This document shows, one piece after another, positions 1 through 8,550 of a DNA stretch of 64,000 nucleotides. Position numbers and translations under genes: made by a program. Positions within the stretch are counted from its first letter, which is position 1; every line of letters starts with the position of its first letter. This stretch comes from Flavobacteriaceae bacterium MAR_2010_188. Lineage in GTDB: Bacteria; Bacteroidota; Bacteroidia; Flavobacteriales; Flavobacteriaceae. Location: assembly GCA_900104375.1 (NCBI GenBank), contig LT629302.1, positions 248,001-312,000 of the forward strand, in the 5' to 3' direction. Under the pieces are notes generated by a model, which searched no databases, was not told the DNA's origin, and saw nothing but the letters and a program-made list of their open reading frames with translations.

Positions 1-2
1 CA

Positions 3-431
3 AAGCGTAACTTTTTAGATTACAACAAATCCTTGTCGCCATCATTTTCTAATCCGCACAATTTTTCTGCGGTCGGTAAACTTTGGATAGATAAATGGAA
101 AAGTCAAGTTGGGATGAGCTATACTTTCGCCTCGGGACGTCCTTACACAGATCCTAACCAACAAAGGCAGCTAAGTGAAAGAACTAAGTCTTATAACAAT
201 ATAAGTCTTAACTGGGCTTATTTAATTAGTCAGCAGAAGATATTGTATATCTCCGTAAATAATGTTCTAGGTTTTAAGAACATCAATGGCTACCAATATT
301 CTAATACGCCAAATGACAGCGGTTTTTTTGAGAGTAGAACATTAAGACCAGCTGCTGACCAGTTTTTCTTCGTGGGGTTCTTCTGGACAATCAGTGATAA
401 CAAGAACGACAATCAGCTTAATAATCTCTAA
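3..431 (+). CDS. TonB-dependent receptor, C-terminal fragment
   Basis: Only the last ~142 codons lie in the window; the reading frame is open from base 3, so the gene begins upstream. The residues alternate in the way expected of outer-membrane beta-strands (VGMSYTFASGRPYTDP, ISLNWAYLI, ILYISVNNVLGF) and end with a strand close to the C-terminus (FFFVGFFWTISD). This pattern is typical of the last strands of TonB-dependent or TonB-like barrels in Bacteroidota. The substrate cannot be told from this fragment. It lies upstream of a TPR protein and a LytS/LytTR pair on the same strand, so it may belong to one functional cluster with them. The barrel assignment rests on sequence style. Confidence 0.7.
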   Translation, partial: KRNFLDYNKSLSPSFSNPHNFSAVGKLWIDKWKSQVGMSYTFASGRPYTDPNQQRQLSERTKSYNNISLNWAYLISQQKILYISVNNVLGFKNINGYQYSNTPNDSGFFESRTLRPAADQFFFVGFFWTISDNKNDNQLNNL

Positions 432-439
432 TTTCTTTA

Positions 440-518
440 AGGTTGAAGGATTCTCGACGGTTCATCATCAAGAAATTACAGTTCGGTAGTGAAGCTTTGT
501 TCTCGCAGCCTTCAACCT
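440..518. other. Intergenic inverted repeat (10-bp stem, 59-nt loop)
   Basis: AGGTTGAAGG at 440-449 is perfectly complementary to CCTTCAACCT at 509-518. It lies between the receptor stop and the TPR gene. No T-tract follows the right arm, so it is not a standard terminator. It could be a structured leader of the downstream operon or a small repeat element. Confidence 0.4.
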
Positions 519-556
519 AGATATTTGTAACAGTATTAATCTAAACAATATAAACA

Positions 557-1177
557 ATGAAACATTTAATCTTTTTAGTTATGCTGGCAACAACAATTGC
601 TACAAACGCACAAAACAATTATGAAACCACCGTGGGCTCTGCATTAGAGTTAATGCAAAAAGGGGAAATGCTTAAGGCAGAAGGAATTTTTGAAAGAGTG
701 TCCCAAGCCGAAACAGACCAATGGTTACCACATTATTACGTTGCCCACATTAATAATCTGTTAAGTTGGGGAGAGCAAGACCAGCAGCAACTTAAATCCA
801 AATTAGACAAGGCGCAAAGCGAAATAGAGAAAGCAATGGCGATAAGTCCCAACAATCCGGAATTATTAGTAATGCAAGCGCAGATTCTTACTAACTGGGT
901 TTCGCATGATGGTCAAACTTACGGAATGATGTATTCTGCGAAAATTAACGAACTCTATGGCAAGGCTGCTCAAATAGCTCCTAATAATCCTAGGGTTGTT
1001 TATTGCAAAGCACAGTGGGATATGGGCAGCGCTAAGTATTTTGGAAAGGATGTAACACCTTACTGCGATCAAATAAATACATCCCTAGAACTTTTTGCTA
1101 ACTTTAAACCAGAATCATCCATTTCTCCAAATTGGGGAGAGGAGCAAGCGAACCAACTAAGCAAGCAGTGTAAATAA
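557..1177 (+). CDS. Secreted TPR-like protein
   Basis: A 206-residue protein with an N-terminal signal peptide (about residues 1-18, ending ATNAQ). The mature part is alpha-helical with repeats of TPR character, e.g. ALELMQKGEMLKAEGIFERV near residue 30, AMAISPNNPELLVMQAQIL near 95 and AAQIAPNNPRVVYCKAQWDM near 137. It probably acts in the periplasm as a binding or scaffold protein. It ends 5 bases before the LytS-like kinase, so the two are likely cotranscribed. Proteins of this kind are often found beside 2TM/LytS clusters in flavobacteria, but the partner is unknown. Confidence 0.75.
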   Translation: MKHLIFLVMLATTIATNAQNNYETTVGSALELMQKGEMLKAEGIFERVSQAETDQWLPHYYVAHINNLLSWGEQDQQQLKSKLDKAQSEIEKAMAISPNNPELLVMQAQILTNWVSHDGQTYGMMYSAKINELYGKAAQIAPNNPRVVYCKAQWDMGSAKYFGKDVTPYCDQINTSLELFANFKPESSISPNWGEEQANQLSKQCK

Positions 1178-1182
1178 GACTA

Positions 1183-2535
1183 ATGAAAGCGTTCCTGAAA
1201 TCGATATTTATAGGTTTTATCATCGGACTGGTTCTAACCATTATCGGTGAGGTCATAAGCTTTTTTGAAACCGAATCCTTTAGCGATTTCGATAGCCTAA
1301 TGATTAGCATTAAATATCAAATGCTCTACGGCATCGTACTTTCGGTAGTTAATTCTTACTGGTTTCAATATGCCACAAGAACCGAGAAGTTTGGTTCCTT
1401 AACCAAATATCGATTTTTTATCAGCTTTTTAGGTTCGGTTATTCTCACCACAATCGCCATTTTCTTTATTAGACTTTATCATGAAATGACTTGGAGTGGC
1501 GAAAGCTTTTCTCAGTTTTTAGATACCGAGGTAGCCGGTCCTTATATTTATTCAATTATGCTTACTCTAGTAATCGGATTTATATTCTACGGATTCTATT
1601 ATTACCGAGAGCAACAAAAGACCAAGGTTAAAGAACAAACCATAATTGCAGGGACGGCTAGCGCCAAGTTCGACGCTCTTAAGAATCAGTTAGATCCGCA
1701 TTTTCTCTTTAATAGTTTAAATGTTTTAACCAGTTTAATCGAGGAGAACCCAAAGAACGCTCAATATTTTACCACTTCTTTATCAAAGGTTTACAGGTAT
1801 GTACTTGAACAAAAGAATAAAGAATTGGTTTTAGTGGATGAGGAGTTAGAATTTGCAAAATCCTATGTTTCTCTCCTTAAAATGAGATTTGAGGATAGCA
1901 TAATTTTCGAGCTGCCAGATCACTCAGAAAACCCTGAAAGCAAAGTAGTGCCACTATCTCTTCAGCTGCTGTTAGAAAACGCGGTAAAGCATAATACGGT
2001 GACATCTACTCGGCCATTAAAGATTAAGATTTATGAAGAGAATGGTTATTTGGTTGTACAGAACAACCTTCAACCTAAACAGATTTTAAATAAGAGCACT
2101 GGTGTTGGTCTAAGTAATATTAAACAACGCTATGAGCTGCTAACGAATAGACAAATTGAAATAATCAGTGATAACAACAACTTTTCGGTAAGATTACCAA
2201 TGTTATCCAAACAAATATTGATGATGAGAACAGAAAATATAGATTTTAGCGAACAATACGTCCGCGCGCGCAAACACGTAGATTCCTTAAAGGAATTCTA
2301 TTACAGCTTGGTTTCCTATTTCGTGGTAATGCCATTTTTGATCTTTATAAATTATAAAACCTTTTGGGGATTTCAATGGTTTTGGTTCCCTTTGCTGGGA
2401 TGGGGAATTGGTTTGATATTTCAAGCTTATAAGATTTATGTTAACGATGGGGTCCTGGGCAAATCATGGGAAGAGCGAACGATTGAAAAGTATATGAGAG
2501 AAGAAGAAAAGAAATCAAGATTTAATAATTTTTAA
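1183..2535 (+). CDS. LytS-type sensor histidine kinase fused to a 2TM domain
   Basis: The N-terminal ~140 residues hold four hydrophobic segments. They are followed by a LytS/YehU-type histidine kinase module with the phosphoacceptor motif LDPHFLFNSLN (His about residue 173) and an ATPase region with LLLENAVKHN and GVGLSNIKQRYELL. Residues ~355-450 form a second unit, RARKHVDSLKEFYYSL followed by two membrane helices and GKSWEERTIEKYM, that is homologous to the separate 114-residue protein encoded next. The kinase is therefore fused to a 2TM domain at its C-terminus. The partner is the LytTR regulator two genes downstream. It likely autophosphorylates at the inner membrane; the signal is unknown. 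Confidence 0.9.
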   Translation: MKAFLKSIFIGFIIGLVLTIIGEVISFFETESFSDFDSLMISIKYQMLYGIVLSVVNSYWFQYATRTEKFGSLTKYRFFISFLGSVILTTIAIFFIRLYHEMTWSGESFSQFLDTEVAGPYIYSIMLTLVIGFIFYGFYYYREQQKTKVKEQTIIAGTASAKFDALKNQLDPHFLFNSLNVLTSLIEENPKNAQYFTTSLSKVYRYVLEQKNKELVLVDEELEFAKSYVSLLKMRFEDSIIFELPDHSENPESKVVPLSLQLLLENAVKHNTVTSTRPLKIKIYEENGYLVVQNNLQPKQILNKSTGVGLSNIKQRYELLTNRQIEIISDNNNFSVRLPMLSKQILMMRTENIDFSEQYVRARKHVDSLKEFYYSLVSYFVVMPFLIFINYKTFWGFQWFWFPLLGWGIGLIFQAYKIYVNDGVLGKSWEERTIEKYMREEEKKSRFNNF

Positions 2536-2546
2536 GAACATTAATC

Positions 2547-2891
2547 ATGGAAAAATATAAAATTAAACCTTATGGCGAAAAAGAGCCTTTAAATGATTAC
2601 GCTAAAGAGGAGTTATACTTAAGGGCCAAAAAGAGAATTGAAAAACTTAAAGGATTTTATTGGCATTTGGCGGTATACCTAGTAATTAACATCTTTTTGA
2701 TATGTATTAATGGACTTAAAAGCAACGGCGATTTTTGGGAATTTCATACCTTCTCAACCGCGATCTGGTGGGGAATAGGGATTGCATTTCATGGCGCCGG
2801 TGTCTTTGGGCCAAGTATGTTCTTTGGCAAGGATTGGGAAGATAGAAAGATGAAGGAATATATGGAGAAAGAAAAACAGGGTCGGGAATAG
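2547..2891 (+). CDS. 2TM domain-containing protein
   Basis: A 114-residue protein matching the 2TM domain family (PF13239 type): a charged helix (ELYLRAKKRIEKLKGFYW), two membrane helices near residues 35-55 and 68-90, and a C-terminal FGKDWEDRKMKEYME motif. It resembles the C-terminal domain of the preceding kinase, so one probably arose from the other by duplication. Spacing is 11 bases from the kinase and 5 bases to the response regulator, which supports one operon. The function is unknown; it may form membrane heteromers with the kinase. Confidence 0.85.
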   Translation: MEKYKIKPYGEKEPLNDYAKEELYLRAKKRIEKLKGFYWHLAVYLVINIFLICINGLKSNGDFWEFHTFSTAIWWGIGIAFHGAGVFGPSMFFGKDWEDRKMKEYMEKEKQGRE

Positions 2892-2896
2892 CAGCT

Positions 2897-3652
2897 ATGA
2901 AAGTTATAATTATTGAGGACGAAAAACCTTCGGCAAGGCGGCTGGGAAGGATGTTAGAAACGCTTAATGTGACTGTGGAAGTGATGCTGCATTCGGTGGA
3001 AGAAAGCATAGCTTGGTTTAAATCTAATCAGCACCCCGATTTGATTTTTTTGGATATTCAATTGAATGATGGATTGTCCTTTGAAATATTCGAAGCAGTG
3101 GAGATAAAATCGTCGATTATCTTTACCACCGCCTTTGATGAATATGCTCTAAAAGCCTTCAAATTAAATAGTATAGACTACCTACTTAAACCTATTGATG
3201 AAGTAGAATTGAAGAATGCTCTTGAAAAATTTACTAATCTTCTTCAAACTAAATCCATCATTAAAATGGATTTTGATGATATTAGAAAGCTCTTGGTGAA
3301 TCCGATTGACCGCGAATACAAGAAGCGTTTTTCAGTAAAAATAGGTCAACATTTAAAGTTGATCAACACGAGCGATATTGAATGTTTTTATTCCGAAAAT
3401 AAAGGCACCTATGCGCATACCGCTGATGGTCGGGATTATTTAATCGATTCGACGATTGAGTTGTTGAGTTCAGAATTAAATCCAGAAAAGTTCTACCGGG
3501 TTAACCGAGCCTATTATATCAACATCGATTTTATAAAAGATATGCTCAGCTATTCTAATTCTAGGTTGCAAGTGAAGCTCAGTAATTACTCTGCTTCGGA
3601 TATTATTGTAGCCAGGGAAAGGGTTAAGGATTTTAAGGATTGGTTGGAATAA
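2897..3652 (+). CDS. LytTR-family response regulator
   Basis: A 251-residue two-domain regulator. The N-terminal receiver has the acidic pair ED at residues 7-8, the phosphoacceptor Asp at about 53 (LIFLDIQLNDG), TTAFDEYALKAF and the KP of LLKPIDE. The C-terminal ~100 residues form a LytTR DNA-binding domain (FYSENKGTYAHTADGRDY, FYRVNRAYYINIDFI). It is the expected phosphorylation partner of the LytS-like kinase in the same operon. It ends 7 bases from the convergent LETM1-related gene; a weak AT-rich hairpin (3652-3668) spans both stop codons and may terminate both transcripts. Confidence 0.93.
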   Translation: MKVIIIEDEKPSARRLGRMLETLNVTVEVMLHSVEESIAWFKSNQHPDLIFLDIQLNDGLSFEIFEAVEIKSSIIFTTAFDEYALKAFKLNSIDYLLKPIDEVELKNALEKFTNLLQTKSIIKMDFDDIRKLLVNPIDREYKKRFSVKIGQHLKLINTSDIECFYSENKGTYAHTADGRDYLIDSTIELLSSELNPEKFYRVNRAYYINIDFIKDMLSYSNSRLQVKLSNYSASDIIVARERVKDFKDWLE

Positions 3653-3659
3653 AAATCTT

Positions 3660-4844
3660 TTAGATTTTATTATCGTCAAATGAAGAGGGCAGGAGATTGG
3701 GGAGTATTTTGGCAAATAAAGGCAAAAGGATGGCCCCGCCAGGAAGTATAAAAATCGCGAAACTCGGGATGGTTTTAAGAATATCTAGCAACAAAACTTG
3801 AATCTTCTTCTGCTCTTCTATAGTGAGCGCACGCTTTCTAGATTTACCAATTAGCGACATTAGCTCCTTGCTGTGCTGCACTTCCTTTACGATTCTGCTT
3901 TTATTTCTTTGGATAAGCTTCACGATATACACCGAAGAATTATCGTAGAAATTAAAGACCGGATTGGAGCCGCTAACCTGTTTTTTTAACTTTTTATTCT
4001 GGGCATAGAATTGTTCTATGACATTCATGGATTCTAAACCCATGATTTCGTCCATTTTCATTTCCCGCACCAAATTAGACACAAAAGTTTTGTCCACTTC
4101 GCTAAAATCATAGTCAGAATAGCAGATAGCGCAGGTAAGGTCGATTAAATATCTCTTTTCCGCATCTGTAAGCTCATCAAAGAACTTTTTATTTTCCTTA
4201 TTCACACCAGTTTTGGAACGGGAGAAAAAATAGGATTCCTTGAATAATGCCGAATATTTCTTGCCTAAATCGTCATTGCCATGCTTTGAAATATGGCTAC
4301 CAGCATTAAAAGAAATGTTGATGATAATATTCTCCAAATCTGCGGCATAGGTTTTAACCTCAACATTACGTTCTATATAAGCTTTAAACGTAAGCACGTC
4401 CACAAAAAGTAGAGCGTTTGCAATAGATTTTTGAAAGCTTCTGGCGAACATATTTTCGCCTATTTGCACCCGTTCGGTTATAAGCATTTCTAATTTTCCG
4501 CCTTTGTCCATGCCTCCGGTAAGCCTCTTCCAGATTGATTTGTTTTGAAATTCTAGAGTTTTATAGAATGACAAAAGGTCTTTTGAAAAATCGGAATAAT
4601 CATTTTCTGGTTTGGAAATAGCAAATGTATAATACAGTGCGTTGATGAGGTTTATTTTGGCGATTTCATCCGGGGAATAGTCAAAACTTTTCTTTACTGA
4701 CTGCGGAAGATTAGAATTGAAGCCATAAACAAAGCCGTTAAGCCTAAGAGAATTATAGAGAACTTCAAAAGTAGAATAGGGCTGAGGTTGGTCTTTGATG
4801 ATATGACCAAACTTGGCAATCCAACCTTTAGCTGATGGGTTCAA
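3660..4844 (-). CDS. LETM1-related biofilm-associated protein
   Basis: A 394-residue protein. The last ~75 residues (KELMSLIGKSRKRALTIEEQ, then ILKTIPSFAIFILPGGAIL and LFAKILPNLLPSSF) match the LETM1-like segment found in a flavobacterial family annotated as LETM1-related biofilm-associated. The hydrophobic IFILPGGAILLPLF stretch is a likely membrane or membrane-associated helix. The long N-terminal region is soluble, mostly helical and family-specific. Mitochondrial LETM1 is linked to K+/Ca2+ homeostasis; whether the bacterial protein transports ions is not known. The promoter lies in the long intergenic region beyond 4844. Confidence 0.8.
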   Translation of the reverse strand: MNPSAKGWIAKFGHIIKDQPQPYSTFEVLYNSLRLNGFVYGFNSNLPQSVKKSFDYSPDEIAKINLINALYYTFAISKPENDYSDFSKDLLSFYKTLEFQNKSIWKRLTGGMDKGGKLEMLITERVQIGENMFARSFQKSIANALLFVDVLTFKAYIERNVEVKTYAADLENIIINISFNAGSHISKHGNDDLGKKYSALFKESYFFSRSKTGVNKENKKFFDELTDAEKRYLIDLTCAICYSDYDFSEVDKTFVSNLVREMKMDEIMGLESMNVIEQFYAQNKKLKKQVSGSNPVFNFYDNSSVYIVKLIQRNKSRIVKEVQHSKELMSLIGKSRKRALTIEEQKKIQVLLLDILKTIPSFAIFILPGGAILLPLFAKILPNLLPSSFDDNKI

Positions 4845-5163
4845 TGCTGATAAATTTTAGGAACAAAGTTAGTCAAAACTGGAGAAATTTTAGATTAACA
4901 AACTATTAACAAAACCCAAGTGGTCAATACTTCGTAGGTATAACAAATCGACAAATTGGTTTTCGTCAATTCCTGATTTTAAGGACAAAAAAGATAACCT
5001 CAATTCTGGACTACTCATTTTAGAGATTATTAGTTCGGATTTAAAATATTACAAATGCTAGTGATTATACCGCTTTATTTAACGTTTGAGAATGGGCCTT
5101 GTAATTGAAATGATTACTTGCCTTGATTTAAGTTAATTAAATGTGAATTTCTAGTATTTGCTA

Positions 5164-5319
5164 ATGAAAAAGAAAAAGAAGATTGAATCCTTCCGAAAAA
5201 AAGGATTTAGAATTTACAATTAATTCTATGAGGGATATTAATATGTAGATGCTGACACAGAAGGCAACTTCAACGACATACCATTTGTAGAGGTGGTATT
5301 TTTAGAGTTTTTTTGTTAG
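5164..5319 (+). pseudogene. Possible decayed small gene with two in-frame stops
   Basis: One frame reads ATG, a Lys-rich start (MKKKKKIESFRKKGFRIYN), TAA, FYEGY, TAA, then YVDADTEGNFNDIPF and VEVVFLEFFC before a final TAG at 5317-5319. The parts before and after the stops have normal protein-like composition and stay in one frame, and a strong terminator begins 3 bases after the last stop. That suggests a former ~51-codon gene with two nonsense mutations. No family is recognised, and chance cannot be excluded. Confidence 0.25.
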
Positions 5320-5321
5320 TT

Positions 5322-5360
5322 GAAAGTGCCCGATCATTTTGATCGGGCACTTTCCGTTTT
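5322..5360 (+). terminator. Rho-independent terminator
   Basis: A perfect 15-bp stem, GAAAGTGCCCGATCA at 5322-5336 and TGATCGGGCACTTTC at 5340-5354, with a TTT loop, followed by CGTTTT. No intact gene precedes it on the + strand; it follows the relic at 5164-5319. Confidence 0.75.
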
Positions 5361-6003
5361 GGGTTATTGCAGATAGATTAAAAATTCTTACTACTCAATT
5401 GGTTGTTTATTTTTTTAAATGACATGCTTTTTAAAGACTGGAGTATCAATTGGAAATAGATTCAACTTATCCGATATTAAATGAGTCGGGAATTTAAGAA
5501 TTAATTTAAATTTCTTACAAAAAACATTATTAATCCGGAAATACTTTTAACATCATATCTACCTTACTGATAGCTAAATGAGTTGATTATGAATCAAATA
5601 TCGGTAATAACCCTAATCTGATTAATTGTAATTGTAATACAAAAGCTACTAAGTCTTTATATTGTACGTTTAAATTAAGTCATTTATCGTGATTATAGTT
5701 AAATAATATTTTTAATCGCTAACATCCAGTAATTTAGTTATTCGCAATTTCCTCTGGTAATTGCAAAATTCTCCTCACAGATATAAGTTAATAGCAGATT
5801 TTTTAGAAACCCATTTCTACAAGTTTTCCTATTGTTTACGGTAATGAAGCTGTACATATACCTGCTTAAGACTAGCTGATCCTAAGTCTGAAAATCCGCA
5901 CTTACTTGTTCTTCATATTTCTTAGCTGACCCATATTTATCTTAATTATCATCTTTTATCAAGGTGTTTATTTACTTACTCTATTTTCATTGTTAGGTAA
6001 ATA

Positions 6004-8295
6004 ATGAGATCAACTTATTATCACGAAAAATCAACACTAATGAAAACAACCTTTTACCCTTACCAACTTATTCTAAGTGGGAAATTTAGAAATAATGTTA
6101 AAAACCTCTTTCAATTATTGCCTAAATATTTAGGTACGGCAATTGTAATGTGCCTCTATTTGATGCTTTCTACCTCAGATTTAAATGCGCAGACCAGCCC
6201 AGCTAATTGCACCCAAGGATGTACCTCCAAGGATGTAAAGATAATAACAGCTTATTTGTCCTATAGTAATGGAGACAGACTACCTGCCAATTTCGTTTGT
6301 CCCCAAAGCGGAACAGCTGCCGTCTATCTTACTTTGGAATTAACCACAAAAACCCCTCGACAAGGAGTTTCCATTTATGTATCGGTTAAAAATTTTTCTC
6401 CTCCTAGCACTATCGGGAGCCCAATCGCAGCCATCGGCCAATGCTTTGGTGCCACATTAAATCAAACCTCCAATAAGGTCACATTTACTAGTCCGTTTAA
6501 TTGGGTTTGTGGAACTCCAATAGTTTTAACCGATGTCTTTATTTCATGGGGAACAGGGAATTCTAACTTCTGTACAGGCACTAACTTTCAATGTGGGGAA
6601 ACTCCTTCAAAATGCTACTCTTTGCCACCCGGTGAATACATAGCAGTTGAAACCCCTGTGGCTAATGCTGCCAGTGCCACTTTATGTTCTATCGACCCGG
6701 ACGGAACGACGGCGGTATTTAATCTGTCTAGTCTGGATAATACCGTAAAGGGAACTGCAACAAATGTTACTGTGACTTGGTTTAAAGATTCAGGACTAGC
6801 GGAATTAATAAGTACCCCTACAAATTATACATCAGTAACTGATAAAGTTTACGCCAAAGTTACCAGCAACTCTGATTCTAACAATTACGCGGTATCACAG
6901 GTTTCTTTAACCGTAGTAAGCAAACCCAGTGTTTTGGTGCTAACAGGAAGTGCAATATGTGGTGCTGCTCCAAATACAGGCACGGTCTCTTCGAGTATTT
7001 CTCAAACTGGAATGAGTTATCAGCTTTTTAATGCTGCTAATAGTCCCGTCCAACCTTCCAAAACGGGAGATGGCTCAGGACTAAACTGGAGTAACCTTGC
7101 AGCTGCCAACGGCTATTATGTTATTGGTACAGTTACGACCCCGATTAGTTGTACTTCAACAAGTAATGTGGTAAACGTAACTTCCACTCCCAACCCAATT
7201 GCCGTTATTTTGACCGGTAGTTCCATTTGTGATTCTAATCCTAATACGGGCACGGTTAGCTCGACTGCCTCAGCGAGCGGTGTAAGTTATCAGCTTTATA
7301 ATGGTAACAATCCAATTCAAAATCCTCAGACATCAGACACTGGCGCGGGGTTAACTTGGACCGATCTTGCTGTGGGATCTTATAATGTTATTGGTACTGG
7401 TGCTTCTCCTACCAGTTGCTCCTCGACCAGTAACAGTGTCAATGTATTGTCGGTCAACGACCCGCTTGCCCTATCCCTGACCGGTAGTGATATATGTGAT
7501 TCTGCCCCCAATACGGGCACAATATCATCTTCTAGTTCTCAAGCTGCAGTGAGTTACCAGCTTTTTAATGGTATTACTCCAATCCAAAACCCTAAGACAT
7601 CGGACAATGGTGCGGGACTAACCTGGACAGATCTTGCGGCGGGCAGTGGCTACTATGTAGTTGGAACCGGTGCAGGTCCTACCCATTGCACCTCCATCAG
7701 TAACAGTGTAAATATAGGCTCCCTCACAAACCCTGTCGCTCCCTCCGGATCAATAGTGCCCATATCATGTACCGATTTATCCTTTATGGTGAAGGTTAAT
7801 AATCCAGTAGTAGGGTATAAATATAAAATCACTCAGGCACCTAATAATAGTCTAAGTTTTACTGATATTACCGCGATTGCAAACACTGATGTTATATTTA
7901 CAGGATTGAAATTTGGGGACGGCTATGTTCTTACTGTGGAAGCAGGTGGCTGTACATCTACTTCTGATACTTGCCCTATCCCTCAAAATCTAGCATCAGC
8001 TAAAAGCTCAGATTTAAAACTGTCCTTGTCTTCTGAAACTTCGGTAAAAGCTTATCCAAATCCTTTCTCTGACAAGGTTAATTTTAAGGTCAATGTCCCA
8101 GAAACGACCGAAGGCAGTTTGGAATTGATTAATATGCTGGGGCAACGTGTGAAAACTGTTTATTATGGTGAAATGAAAGCTGGTGAAAATATTTTCGAGG
8201 TTAACATTCCTTCCAAACAAACCACCACCCTTATTTATGTCTTGCGCACTGGCGATAAAAAAATCACAGGTAAATTAATCCAGAACAAACAATAG
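6004..8295 (+). CDS. T9SS-secreted protein with three ~89-aa repeats
   Basis: A 763-residue secreted protein. A long signal peptide ends near residue 63 (YLMLSTSDLNAQ); a second ATG at 6040 is an alternative start that keeps this signal. A Cys-rich domain follows (about 66-215), then an Ig-like segment (~225-310), three tandem repeats (~311-577; LTGSxICxxxPNTGT, SYQLFN, GLTWTDLA), another beta domain, and a C-terminal type A sorting domain (~680-763) starting AYPNPFSDKVNFKV and ending with a LIQNKQ tail. The sorting domain directs export through the type IX system and attachment to the cell surface or release. The role is probably adhesion or structure. A terminator follows at 8321-8345. Confidence 0.9.
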   Translation: MRSTYYHEKSTLMKTTFYPYQLILSGKFRNNVKNLFQLLPKYLGTAIVMCLYLMLSTSDLNAQTSPANCTQGCTSKDVKIITAYLSYSNGDRLPANFVCPQSGTAAVYLTLELTTKTPRQGVSIYVSVKNFSPPSTIGSPIAAIGQCFGATLNQTSNKVTFTSPFNWVCGTPIVLTDVFISWGTGNSNFCTGTNFQCGETPSKCYSLPPGEYIAVETPVANAASATLCSIDPDGTTAVFNLSSLDNTVKGTATNVTVTWFKDSGLAELISTPTNYTSVTDKVYAKVTSNSDSNNYAVSQVSLTVVSKPSVLVLTGSAICGAAPNTGTVSSSISQTGMSYQLFNAANSPVQPSKTGDGSGLNWSNLAAANGYYVIGTVTTPISCTSTSNVVNVTSTPNPIAVILTGSSICDSNPNTGTVSSTASASGVSYQLYNGNNPIQNPQTSDTGAGLTWTDLAVGSYNVIGTGASPTSCSSTSNSVNVLSVNDPLALSLTGSDICDSAPNTGTISSSSSQAAVSYQLFNGITPIQNPKTSDNGAGLTWTDLAAGSGYYVVGTGAGPTHCTSISNSVNIGSLTNPVAPSGSIVPISCTDLSFMVKVNNPVVGYKYKITQAPNNSLSFTDITAIANTDVIFTGLKFGDGYVLTVEAGGCTSTSDTCPIPQNLASAKSSDLKLSLSSETSVKAYPNPFSDKVNFKVNVPETTEGSLELINMLGQRVKTVYYGEMKAGENIFEVNIPSKQTTTLIYVLRTGDKKITGKLIQNKQ
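6934..7735 (+). repeat. Three tandem in-gene repeats of ~267-270 bp
   Basis: Units start at 6934, 7204 and 7471 and code for about 90, 89 and 88 residues. Each begins with LTGSxIC, continues with PNTGTxSS, SYQL(F/Y)N and LxWxxLA, and ends with a Cys/Ser/Thr-rich TSxSNxVN segment. Units 2 and 3 are the closest pair (shared NPxTSDxGAGLTWTDLA). They are likely beta-sandwich domains multiplied by duplication. Confidence 0.85.
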
Positions 8296-8320
8296 TAATT
8301 CAATAAAAATTGTAACCTTA

Positions 8321-8350
8321 AAAAGGACGCTTTTAGCGTCCTTTTCTTTT
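8321..8350 (+). terminator. Terminator of the T9SS protein gene
   Basis: An 11-bp stem AAAAGGACGCT / AGCGTCCTTTT with a TTT loop, then CTTTT, starting 25 bases after the stop codon. Confidence 0.85.
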
Positions 8351-8497
8351 GACAAAATTGCCAATTATACTTAATTAACTTTATGGTTAGAAGGCCTTAA
8401 ATAAACTCTTTCTTAACCTCAGCGTATAACGGAAATTTTTTCTGGCTAAAATGTTAAGAGAAATCAAAAACCTTCAACCTTCTTTTCCTAAAAACCA

Positions 8498-8522
8498 AAA
8501 AGCCCATTCACAATGGGCTTTT
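8498..8522 (-). terminator. Terminator of the sigma/anti-sigma operon
   Basis: Stem AAAAGCCCATT / AATGGGCTTTT with a CAC loop, 28 bases downstream of the anti-sigma stop on the minus strand. The minus-strand continuation is T-rich. Confidence 0.8.
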
Positions 8523-8550
8523 CGTTTATCATAATAATCGTGATATTACT

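Larger units (their letters stand above)
4845..6003. other. Long intergenic region with a gene relic and a terminator
   Basis: About 1.16 kb between two divergent genes. It holds the promoter side of the LETM1-related gene, a small decayed reading frame (5164-5319) and a perfect rho-independent terminator (5322-5360). From about 5360 to 6003 it is AT-rich and I see no gene, RNA motif or repeat; part of it is probably the leader of the T9SS protein gene. Confidence 0.6.
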
